From positions 1 through 64,000 of the forward strand of contig NZ_RHHM01000018.1 in assembly GCF_003846135.1 (NCBI RefSeq): DNA of 64,000 nucleotides, written 5' to 3'. Position numbers and translations under genes: made by a program. The stretch is from Erwinia psidii. GTDB lineage: Bacteria > Pseudomonadota > Gammaproteobacteria > Enterobacterales > Enterobacteriaceae. Positions within the stretch are counted from its first letter, which is position 1. Every line of letters starts with the position of its first letter. The notes beneath the pieces were generated by a model. The model worked only from the letters and a program-made list of their open reading frames with translations, was not told the DNA's origin and ran no database searches. Positions 56,591 to 64,000 of this stretch are shown here, one piece after another.

Positions 56591-59368
56591 ATGAGCAATG
56601 AATCGCTTATCTTCAGCCCATTTACATTACCTAATGGTATTGAACTGAAAAACCGCCTGCTGATGGCGCCGATGACCACCTGTACCGGTTATTTTGATGG
56701 AACCGTCACCGGTGAACTTGTTGAGTATTACCGGGCGCGTGCGGGCAGTATCGGTACTGTTGTCGTGGAATGCTGCTTTATTGATGATCTGGGACTGGCT
56801 TTTCCGGGGGCGATTGGCATCGATAACGATGAAAAAATCGCGGGTCTGGCAAAGATCGCGGCGGCAATCCATGGCGAAGGTTCCAAAGCGATTTTGCAAA
56901 TTTACCACGGTGGCCGCATGGTCGACCCGACATTTATCGGTGGTCGCACGCCCGTGGCACCCAGTGCTTTAGCGGCGCCGCGAGAGGGCGCGGTGACACC
57001 CATTGCGCTAACCACGGAAGAGGTGGCAGGCATGGTGCTGAAGTTTGGTGAAGGTGTCCGGCGCGCCATTCAGGCAGGTTTTGATGGCGTGGAGATCCAC
57101 GGGGCAAACACCTATCTTATCCAGCAGTTTTACTCTCCTGGTTCCAATCAGCGCGATGATGAATGGGGCGGCAGTCGTGATAACCGCGCCAGATTTCCAC
57201 TGGCGGTTGTCGATATCACCCGACAGATGGTGCGCGAGTATGCTGACGATGCCTTTATTGTTGGCTATCGTTTCTCACCGGAAGAGATAGAAGTTCCCGG
57301 TATTTGTTTTGATGACACCATGTGGTTACTGGAAAAACTGGCGGCACGCGGGCTGGATTATCTGCATTTCTCAATGGGTCATGCACTGCGATCGTCGATT
57401 GTGGAAACCACCGATCCGACCCCCTTAATCAGTAAATATCTGGCACAGCGCTCACCTGCTCTGGCTGAGATCCCGGTGATGGGCGTGGGTGGGGTGGTGA
57501 ATGAAGCCGATGCCCTTCAGGCGCTGGCGAGTGGTTACGATTTGGTGGCCGTCGGCCGCGCCTGCATTGCTTATCCCGACTGGGCCGATCGCATTGCCAG
57601 CGGTGAACAGCTGACGCTGTTTATCGACAGCACGCAGCGTGAAGCGAAGCAGATCCCTGAACCATTGTGGCGTTTCTCGCTGGTTGAGGCGATGATCCGT
57701 GATATGAGCATGGCTGAGGCAAAATTTAAGCCGGGTACCTTTGTTGAAAAAGTGCAGAACGATACTCACACGTTGACCATCGGCGTCCGTCTTGAAACCG
57801 ATCGTATTGCGGAGATTGAGCTGGCGACCGGACCCGCGGACGATGTCAGTTTTACGACCAGCTTTAGCGAAATATGTCACCGGATCCTCAAAGCCAACAG
57901 CCCACATGTGGACGCCATTTCTGGCGCGACCTCACAGAGTGAAGCGGTGAAAAAAGCGGTATCCAAAGCGATGGTAAAATCCAGCAGGGCACGCCAGGCG
58001 GAAGAGGGCGGTAGCACTGCCGCAACGGAAGCGTTTGATGTGGTGGTGGTGGGCAGTGGTGGTGCAGGTCTGGCCGCGGCGATCCAGGCCCATGATGAAG
58101 GTGCCCGCGTACTGATCGTCGAAAAAATGCCGACCATTGGCGGCAATACGATTAAGGCTTCTGCCGGAATGAACGCAGCAGAAACCCGTTTTCAACGGGT
58201 CAAAGGCATTCAGGACAGCAAAGAGCGCTTCTATGCTGAAACGCTGAAAGGCGGTAAAAACAAAAATAATGTCGCGCTGCTGCATCGCTTTGTTGAAAAC
58301 GCGCCCCAGGCGATCGAATGGCTTGCCAGCCATGGCATCATGTTGAATGACATTACCACCACCGGCGGCATGAGCATCGATCGTACCCACCGGCCAAGAG
58401 ACGGATCGGCAGTGGGCAGTTATCTGATCAGCGGACTGGTGCGCAATGTGGCCCGTCGCGGTATCACCGTGATGTCCGATACGTCAGTGGTTGAAATTCA
58501 GATGCGGGAGGGTGAGGTTAGCGGCGTACTGCTGCTAAATGACGAAAACGAACAGATAAGCATCCGTACCCGCAGTATTATCATGGCGACCGGTGGCTTC
58601 AGTGCTAACCACCAGATGGTGGTCAAATACCGCCCGGATCTGGCGGGCTTTGTCACCACCAACCACAAGGGCGCAACCGGAAGCGGTATCGCTTTGCTGG
58701 AGAATATCGGGGCGGGGATCGTGGATATGGGCGAGATCCAGATCCACCCAACGGTGGAGCAGAACAGTTCGTACCTGATTTCGGAATCCATTCGCGGTGG
58801 CGGTGCTATCCTCATTGATCAGCAGGGCAACCGTTTCTGCAACGAGATGGAAACCCGCGATAAAGTCTCGGCACAGATTATTGCGCTGCCGGAGAAAAAC
58901 GCCTGGATCATCTTTGATGAAAATGTCCGGGTTAAAAATAAGGCCGCAGATGAGTATATAGCACGGGGATTTGTGGTCAGCGCGGACTCTCCGCGTCAGC
59001 TGGCTGAGCGTCTGAGTATCGATCATCACCAGTTCCTGGCCACGCTCGAACGCTACAATGGCTTTGTTGAACAGCAGGATGACACCGAGTTTGGCCGCAA
59101 AACGGCGATGCGCAACGCGTTGAAGAATGGCCCGTTCTTTGCCATCCGCATCGCGCCAGGCGTTCATCACACGATGGGCGGCGTGACCACCAATACGGAA
59201 ACGGCGGTGTTGGATAAGCAGCAACGGGTGATCCCCGGAGCATTTGCTGCCGGAGAAGTGGTGGGGGGGATCCACGGTGGCAACCGTATTGGTGGCAATG
59301 CGGTTGCTGATATTATCATCTTCGGCATCCTGGCAGGCCAGCAGGCGGCACGTCGGGCAAAACGTTAA
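56591..59368 (+). CDS. Soluble NADH:fumarate reductase, three-domain flavoprotein
   Basis: A 925-residue fusion. Residues 1 to about 360 form an old-yellow-enzyme-like FMN domain (LLMAPMTTCTGY, YHGGR, H170/N173 in EIHGANTYLIQQF, DEWGGS). About 375-460 is an FMN_bind domain ending in DAISGATSQ, where T447 should carry covalent FMN. From 480 on is a FAD fumarate reductase domain: VVVVGSGGAGLAAA, IQIHPT, SIRGGGAILID, GVHHTMGG and GGNRIGGNAVAD. There is no signal peptide, haem or iron-sulfur motif. This is the architecture of the Klebsiella cytoplasmic NADH:fumarate oxidoreductase. GGAG sets the ATG at 56591. apbE follows in the same operon. Confidence 0.93.
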   Translation: MSNESLIFSPFTLPNGIELKNRLLMAPMTTCTGYFDGTVTGELVEYYRARAGSIGTVVVECCFIDDLGLAFPGAIGIDNDEKIAGLAKIAAAIHGEGSKAILQIYHGGRMVDPTFIGGRTPVAPSALAAPREGAVTPIALTTEEVAGMVLKFGEGVRRAIQAGFDGVEIHGANTYLIQQFYSPGSNQRDDEWGGSRDNRARFPLAVVDITRQMVREYADDAFIVGYRFSPEEIEVPGICFDDTMWLLEKLAARGLDYLHFSMGHALRSSIVETTDPTPLISKYLAQRSPALAEIPVMGVGGVVNEADALQALASGYDLVAVGRACIAYPDWADRIASGEQLTLFIDSTQREAKQIPEPLWRFSLVEAMIRDMSMAEAKFKPGTFVEKVQNDTHTLTIGVRLETDRIAEIELATGPADDVSFTTSFSEICHRILKANSPHVDAISGATSQSEAVKKAVSKAMVKSSRARQAEEGGSTAATEAFDVVVVGSGGAGLAAAIQAHDEGARVLIVEKMPTIGGNTIKASAGMNAAETRFQRVKGIQDSKERFYAETLKGGKNKNNVALLHRFVENAPQAIEWLASHGIMLNDITTTGGMSIDRTHRPRDGSAVGSYLISGLVRNVARRGITVMSDTSVVEIQMREGEVSGVLLLNDENEQISIRTRSIIMATGGFSANHQMVVKYRPDLAGFVTTNHKGATGSGIALLENIGAGIVDMGEIQIHPTVEQNSSYLISESIRGGGAILIDQQGNRFCNEMETRDKVSAQIIALPEKNAWIIFDENVRVKNKAADEYIARGFVVSADSPRQLAERLSIDHHQFLATLERYNGFVEQQDDTEFGRKTAMRNALKNGPFFAIRIAPGVHHTMGGVTTNTETAVLDKQQRVIPGAFAAGEVVGGIHGGNRIGGNAVADIIIFGILAGQQAARRAKR

Positions 59369-59420
59369 GCCTCCCTCGCGCCCCGTCAGCCAGCGGGGCG
59401 CAAAGCAACAGGAGCCAGGC

Positions 59421-60389
59421 ATGTCATCTGAGCGCCGTATTTATGAGTACTCTGCCGTGTTGATGGGGTCCCCTATCCGGCTGAAATTGTTTGAACACAA
59501 TGAGGCTCTTGCCTCTCAGGTGTTCCGTTTGATCAAAAAATACGAAGACCTGCTGACCGTCAACCGCGCCCGTTCCGAAGTGATGAATATTAATCGGGCG
59601 GCGGGTCGCCATGCGGTGGCGGTCAGCGCACCGGTATTTGTGCTGATCAAATGTGCGCTGGCGGCAAGCCTGCTGAAGGACAGCTGCTTTAATCTGACCA
59701 TTGGTCCACTGGTTAAACGCTGGCGCATTGGATTCCAGGGGGACAGCGTGCCGCCAGCTGATGAGATAGCGGCCCTGTTGCCGCGCACATGGCCACAGCA
59801 GGTGGTTCTGGATGAAGCCGCTGGTACGGTGTTCCTGACCCGTTTCGGGATGGAAATTGACCTTGGTGCGATAGCCAAAGGGTTTATTGCTGATCGGGTT
59901 CGTGACTATCTGAAATCGCAGGGGGTAGCACAGGGGCTAATCAATCTTGGGGGGAATGTTCAGACGCTGGGATCGCCAGCCGACGGCTGGTCTGTCGGAC
60001 TGAAAAAGCCTTTTGCCACCGCCGATGCGTTGGTGGGGGCGATTAGCGTAACAGACAAATCGGTGGTCACGTCAGGGACCTATGAACGTTACTTCGAACA
60101 GGATGGACGGCGCTATCACCATATCCTCGATCCCCAAACCGGCTATCCGCTGGACAACGAACTTGACAGCGTTACCATTGTTTCTACTGATTCACTCGAC
60201 GGCGATATCTGGAGTACATTGGTCTTCGGCGCAGGCGTGAAAAAGGGTTGTGCACTTCTGCGTCAACAACCGGGCATTGAGGCGATATTTGTCACCAGAC
60301 AACGTGAGGTGATCCTCTCTTCTGCCACGCAGTTCTCTTTTACGCTGCTGGACAACGACTATCGGCTGATTACTGGCAGTACTGTTTAA
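59421..60389 (+). CDS. apbE: ApbE-type FAD:protein FMN transferase, cytoplasmic
   Basis: A 322-residue flavin transferase that moves FMN from FAD onto a Ser/Thr of the S(T)GA(T/S) motif in a target protein, needing Mg2+. Motifs: MEIDLGAIAKGFIADRV, GLINLGGNVQTLG, VTSGTYERYF and HHILDPQTGYPL. It lacks the lipoprotein signal of the usual periplasmic ApbE, so it acts in the cytoplasm, where the neighbouring fumarate reductase carries an SGAT site. AGGAG places the start at 59421. The 3' end overlaps convergent dcuR by 20 bases. Confidence 0.93.
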   Translation: MSSERRIYEYSAVLMGSPIRLKLFEHNEALASQVFRLIKKYEDLLTVNRARSEVMNINRAAGRHAVAVSAPVFVLIKCALAASLLKDSCFNLTIGPLVKRWRIGFQGDSVPPADEIAALLPRTWPQQVVLDEAAGTVFLTRFGMEIDLGAIAKGFIADRVRDYLKSQGVAQGLINLGGNVQTLGSPADGWSVGLKKPFATADALVGAISVTDKSVVTSGTYERYFEQDGRRYHHILDPQTGYPLDNELDSVTIVSTDSLDGDIWSTLVFGAGVKKGCALLRQQPGIEAIFVTRQREVILSSATQFSFTLLDNDYRLITGSTV

Positions 60390-61089
60390 GCAGCTCGTGA
60401 TGCTCCGCTTTAAGGCGGTAATGATAGACCGGACGGCCGGTCAGACCGTAGTGCACGCTGGTGAAAAGAATATCAATCTGTGCCAGCCAGATCAGATATT
60501 TACGGCAGGACACCCGTGAGATATTGACTGCTCCCGCCAGCTCGTCGGTAGAAAATTCGTTTGTCGGATGTGCATCAATCCACTGACAGAGAGTGCGCAG
60601 GGTTTGTGGCGTCAGTCCTTTCGGTAGCTTACGTGCATCGGCAGCCACAGGCGTACCGCCGTGGATCAGTCTGTCCACATCAGCCTGTTCATAATACTGA
60701 TGCGAACCCATCAGTTTTTTCTTCTCGCGCCAGCCGGTCAGAGCCTCCTCAAAACGGGGGAACTGAAAGGGTTTTATCAGGTAGTCTGCCACGCCGTAAT
60801 GTATTGATTTCTGGATGGTGGCAGCATCAGCGGCGGATGAAATCACAATCACATCAATCGGACTGATTGTGGCACGCAGAATGGGCAGCAGATCCAGACC
60901 GTTATCCTGTTGCAGATAGACATCCAACAGGATCAGGTCGATATGCAGCGAAGGATTATTGATCATCTCTTCAGCCTGACGCAGCGTGGTCGCGTGGCCA
61001 CAGCACTCAAAGCCCGGTATCTGGCTGACATAGATGCGGTTAAGCTCTGCGACCATCGCATCGTCGTCAACGATTAATACATTAATCAC
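60370..61089 (-). CDS. dcuR: DcuR/CitB-family response regulator
   Basis: A 239-residue response regulator, the length of E. coli DcuR. The receiver domain has the acidic pair VDDD at 8-10, phospho-acceptor D56 in LILLDVYL and the Lys in YLIKPFQF. The C-terminal helix-turn-helix domain (about 160-230) is typical of CitB-type regulators. It starts with GTG overlapping the sensor stop codon (GTGA). Its likely targets are the two operons on its left. Naming is by family; CitB is the alternative. Confidence 0.88.
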   Translation of the reverse strand: MINVLIVDDDAMVAELNRIYVSQIPGFECCGHATTLRQAEEMINNPSLHIDLILLDVYLQQDNGLDLLPILRATISPIDVIVISSAADAATIQKSIHYGVADYLIKPFQFPRFEEALTGWREKKKLMGSHQYYEQADVDRLIHGGTPVAADARKLPKGLTPQTLRTLCQWIDAHPTNEFSTDELAGAVNISRVSCRKYLIWLAQIDILFTSVHYGLTGRPVYHYRLKAEHHELLKQYCQ

Positions 61090-62708
61090 GAATCTTTCCT
61101 TTCACTGTCCCAGGGTAACTGAACAAAAAATTGGGTAAACACACCCGGCTCGGATTCCACGGTAATACTGCCGCCAAGCTGTTCCACTTGCTGTTGGGCC
61201 AGGGTTAACCCAACGCCGTGCTCACCCCCTTTGGTGGAAAATCCCTTTTGAAAAATCGCCTGAATATGTTCAGGGGCAATGCCGGGGCCGTCGTCACTGA
61301 CTTCGCAGCCCAGCCAGCCGTTCTGATAATGCAACAGTACGCTCACTTCGCCGCCGGATTGCTCTGACAGCGCCTCAAGAGCGTTCTCTATCAGGTTGCC
61401 AAGCACGGTAATCAGCCCGGTCACCTGCTGTTCATTTGGATTATCAGGCACCAGGCACTCTTCAGCCAGCGTCAATACGTGGTCGGTTCCCCGTGCACGA
61501 TCCATCTTGCCCAGCAGAAAGCCTGCGACTACTGGCGATCGGATTTTATGCTGCAAAGCGCCGATCTCCTCCTGATAGTTATTGGCGGTTTGCAGGATGT
61601 AATCTTCCAGCTGGCGGTAATTTTTCATATGCAACAGACCAAGGATAACATGCAGCTTATTCATAAATTCATGGGAGCGTTCGCGCAGCGCGTCAACATA
61701 GCTGACCATGCCATCCAGCCGCTGCATCAGCAACTGCATTTCGGTTTTGTCGCGGAAGGTACTGATTGCGCCAATCACCTGATTATTGTTACGAACGGGC
61801 AGGATATTGCAGAGAAAAAGTCGGCCATAACTGCGGATTTCCCGGTCCTGTACCGGTTTTCCGCTGCGTACCACCTCACCCAGCGTGGCAACCAGCGGTC
61901 CTGGCTCCACGCGTTTACCTTGCTGTAGCTCGTCCGCTGACAGCAGCATTTTACGGGCGGCGTGATTAATCAGCGTAACCCGTCCCTGGCTGTCGACGGC
62001 AATCACGCCTTCTTTCAGGGATTGCAGCATCGCCTGGCGTTGTATAAACAGTGAGGAAATTTCATAAGGTTCAAGGCCGAACAGAACCTGTTTCAGCATC
62101 CTGACCAGAATACCTATCCCCAGGGCGCCAATCGGTGCACTGAATAGCAGGGTCCACAGGACGTTCCAGCGGCTGCGGCTGATTTGATCCGTAACTTTAC
62201 TGAGGGAAATCCCGACGGAAACCACGCCAATTTGCCGTTGTTTATCGTTATACACCGGCGTGAAAACGCGCATTGCATCGCCCAGCGTGCCGCGGTTTAT
62301 GGCTGCATTTTCATGTCCTGCCAGGGTGGGATTGATATCGTTTCCGAAAAAACGTGCGCCAATGGTGGCAGGATTGGGATGTGAGTAGCGGATACCGTGC
62401 ATATCGGTGACCACCACAAACATCAGTCCGTTACGCTGCTGAACACGACCGGCCACTGGCTGGATCAGATTCCGGTCAGGAGGAAGGAGCAGACCGTGTT
62501 TTATCACGGGATCATCAGCCAGCGTTCTGGCGACGGCAAAGGCAGCTGCTTTCACTCCGTCACGGGTGAGATTGCTGATATGGACAAAGTACAGCGTATA
62601 AACAACCAGTAGCATTGAGACAATCACGCTGCCTACCATCAGCGACACCGAGATACTCAGTTTCATTGGCCGTTTGCGTGCTGTCCCATCCCGTTGCGAG
62701 TCAGTCAT
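61086..62708 (-). CDS. dcuS: DcuS/CitA-family sensor histidine kinase
   Basis: A 540-residue membrane sensor (E. coli DcuS 543). TM1 is about residues 20-43, a periplasmic PAS domain follows to about 180, then TM2 (about 183-205), a cytoplasmic PAS (225-325), the phospho-accepting H346 in LRERSHEFMNKLHVILGLLHM and an HATPase domain (DDGPGI, GEHGVGL). The four ligand residues of DcuS are kept at the same numbers: R107, H110, F120 and R147. It therefore probably senses C4-dicarboxylates or citrate. The start at 62708 is chosen by similarity to DcuS length. Confidence 0.88.
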   Translation of the reverse strand: MTDSQRDGTARKRPMKLSISVSLMVGSVIVSMLLVVYTLYFVHISNLTRDGVKAAAFAVARTLADDPVIKHGLLLPPDRNLIQPVAGRVQQRNGLMFVVVTDMHGIRYSHPNPATIGARFFGNDINPTLAGHENAAINRGTLGDAMRVFTPVYNDKQRQIGVVSVGISLSKVTDQISRSRWNVLWTLLFSAPIGALGIGILVRMLKQVLFGLEPYEISSLFIQRQAMLQSLKEGVIAVDSQGRVTLINHAARKMLLSADELQQGKRVEPGPLVATLGEVVRSGKPVQDREIRSYGRLFLCNILPVRNNNQVIGAISTFRDKTEMQLLMQRLDGMVSYVDALRERSHEFMNKLHVILGLLHMKNYRQLEDYILQTANNYQEEIGALQHKIRSPVVAGFLLGKMDRARGTDHVLTLAEECLVPDNPNEQQVTGLITVLGNLIENALEALSEQSGGEVSVLLHYQNGWLGCEVSDDGPGIAPEHIQAIFQKGFSTKGGEHGVGLTLAQQQVEQLGGSITVESEPGVFTQFFVQLPWDSERKDS

Positions 62709-63511
62709 TATTTTCCCACGGCAAAAGCGCAAAGGGTGATTATCGCTGATGGCGCTCTTTTGATAAAGCAGGCAGATGACAATGGTGACATGAAGGGATG
62801 AGTCCTCCACTCTGCTGATTGCACGGAGGGATAACGGTATCGCCAGCAGCGGTTGGTGGAATAACTGACTGTATCTGTCCCGGAATCATGGGCTGCCAGC
62901 CCGGCCATGCTGTTACTGCCTGATGTGAACAGCGCAAGGTGTGGTCTGTCCTCCCGGTGGAGTGCAGCGCGAATTACATCCCGTCACCAGCGTATGTTTT
63001 ACCAGAACCACGAGCACATGGCGCAGCAGTAGATGATTGTAATGGATAGTATTAAAAGTTCGATCGGTTTAATTAGTATCATAATCATCACTGGCAGTTT
63101 TGGTTAAGTACTAACTATATCGGTCTGTGTGCCGGAAACTTTAACCTGGAAGTTTGCGCCCGGTTTTTGCTCAACGTAAAAGACAATTCGCCCCCCTCTG
63201 GTGCATGTAATCAGGCCGGCAGGAAGACGGCAACGGGCTGAAACAGCGTCGAATCTTTGGCCTGCGTGATGACAGCAGGCGGTATCACGACATCAGCGGC
63301 GTGGGCGCGCTACCCGCTCCGGGCCGCTGTCCGCGAGGAGATTATCCCAGGCCCCGGCAAAATATCGTCGGTCTGTTGCATCAGCCGGGGGGCTGCCACG
63401 GTGAATATTGAGCTGTCAGAGTGGTCAACGGTCAGATTAACGCACACAATCTGAACCGCATGATGCCACCTGCGGTGGACTGAAGCTTTCGTGGTGCTGG
63501 CAACATAAGGA
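62709..63511. other. Gene-poor region with a possible gene remnant
   Basis: About 800 bases without a supported gene. On the plus strand from about 63216, a frame reads RQEDGNGLKQRRIFGLRDDSRRYHD and on for 60 codons after an in-frame stop, with no start codon, and looks like a decayed coding fragment. An AT-rich stretch at 63020-63130 could hold the dcuS promoter. No repeat or insertion sequence end is seen. Confidence 0.45.
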
Positions 63512-64000
63512 TTAGCCTGTCTGTCCCTCGAAAAGCGGTATATGGCGGTCAATGCCGAAAATTTGCCATCCGATTTGCCGTGTCCCCACGTCAAACACGG
63601 CGGTTGCAAGGGTGTTTTCATCATCGGGATCCTGTGGCGACAGGCGGCAGATTGGTAGCTCCGCATTGCTTTGATCGGATAAAATGGTTCTGGCCACTTC
63701 GGTATTCAACGGATGAGCGCTTTTCAACAGGATTTTCAGTGTTGCCTGCCGTGCCGCAGAACTGTCTGTTATCACCTGTGCTACATTGGCCATTTCAGCA
63801 TGAATAAGGTGATTGGAATGACCCATCGTGCCTGTCACCTGTACCACCGAACACCCCGCACCCGTAGCCTCGACGCTGAACAGACGGTTATCGCCCATCT
63901 GAGCCAGCGTATGGTGAAAGGCACCGGCGCGGACAGGGGAGGTAAGTTGCAGGATTGCTTCATCGAGGGAACTGGCATTGAGCGCGGCGCGGGCCAGTAC
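63512..64000 (-). CDS. C45-family autoproteolytic acyltransferase/hydrolase, C-terminal part
   Basis: The last 162 residues of a larger protein that continues past the right edge of the window. The frame is open through 64000 upstream of the internal ATG at 63898. The order NRLFSVEATGAGCSVVQV, GHSNHLIHAEMANV, SSAARQATLKILL, ILSDQSNAELPICR and ENTLATAVFDV resembles the acyl-CoA:6-aminopenicillanate acyltransferase family (peptidase C45), where an N-terminal Cys nucleophile is freed by self-cleavage. That Cys would lie outside the window. The substrate cannot be predicted. Confidence 0.78.
   Translation of the reverse strand, partial: VLARAALNASSLDEAILQLTSPVRAGAFHHTLAQMGDNRLFSVEATGAGCSVVQVTGTMGHSNHLIHAEMANVAQVITDSSAARQATLKILLKSAHPLNTEVARTILSDQSNAELPICRLSPQDPDDENTLATAVFDVGTRQIGWQIFGIDRHIPLFEGQTG

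Noticed and set aside
1-64000. CRISPR arrays, insertion sequences or prophage genes
   Set aside because: Searched by eye for regularly spaced repeats, transposase or integrase motifs and phage structural genes; none found.

Overview
The window is chromosomal DNA of an Enterobacterales bacterium. The backbone follows the order known from the E. coli 5-6 minute region: 5S rRNA, tRNA-Asp, yafD, mltD, gloB, yafS, rnhA, dnaQ, tRNA-Asp, yafV, fadE, gmhA, yafJ, dpaA(yafK), dinB, pepD, gpt, frsA, crl, phoE, proB, proA. The protein sequences are clearly not E. coli itself. An Erwinia/Pantoea-like or related environmental enterobacterium fits, but the species cannot be fixed from the sequence alone. 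Relative to E. coli, dkgB, yafC, yafE and the tRNA-Thr after proA are missing, and several metabolic modules are added.

Layout. 1-7.2 kb: end of an rRNA operon, two identical tRNA-Asp genes 7 kb apart, and housekeeping genes. 7.5-24.8 kb: a purine/allantoin catabolism cluster of hpx type, with permease hpxC, hpxSAB, two AT-rich accessory genes (a DUF3472-like protein and a family 25 glycosyltransferase), hpxZYXW with regulator hpxU, and a sigma-54-type operon with an amino-acid-type ABC transporter, hpxJ, hpxK, hpxQ and hpxT. It covers hydroxyisourate to allantoin, allantoate, ureidoglycine, oxalurate and oxamate/oxalate. No urate hydroxylase and no oxamate carbamoyltransferase are seen. 24.9-31.5 kb: omega-amidase yafV, aminotransferase ybdL and the methionine salvage genes mtnBCD, mtnA and mtnK. 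MetJ boxes lie in both divergent promoter regions. 31.6-36.6 kb: a divergent pqiABC-like MCE transport operon, a lipoprotein gene and a TetR regulator with a 19-bp palindromic operator.

36.6-51.0 kb: fadE (with a FadR site), gmhA, yafJ, dpaA, dinB (with a LexA box), a set of tiny broken ORFs, pepD, gpt, frsA, crl, phoE (with a Pho box) and proBA. 51.1-52.4 kb: a LysE/RhtB exporter and a Phd antitoxin next to a frameshifted PIN toxin.

52.7-62.7 kb: the most interesting module, a self-contained fumarate reduction unit. It has a class I fumarase, a CitT/TtdT-type dicarboxylate antiporter, a 925-residue three-domain soluble fumarate reductase (OYE-like NADH domain, covalent-FMN domain, FAD fumarate reductase domain), a cytoplasmic ApbE flavin transferase that should load the FMN, and a DcuSR-type two-component system. 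A perfect FNR box sits in the 711-bp divergent promoter region. The genes predict uptake of malate/fumarate in exchange for succinate, dehydration of malate, and NADH oxidation by cytoplasmic fumarate reduction under anaerobiosis, independent of quinones.

The window ends in a C45-family hydrolase gene that runs off the right edge, preceded by about 800 bp of apparently decayed DNA. No CRISPR array, insertion sequence or prophage was recognised.
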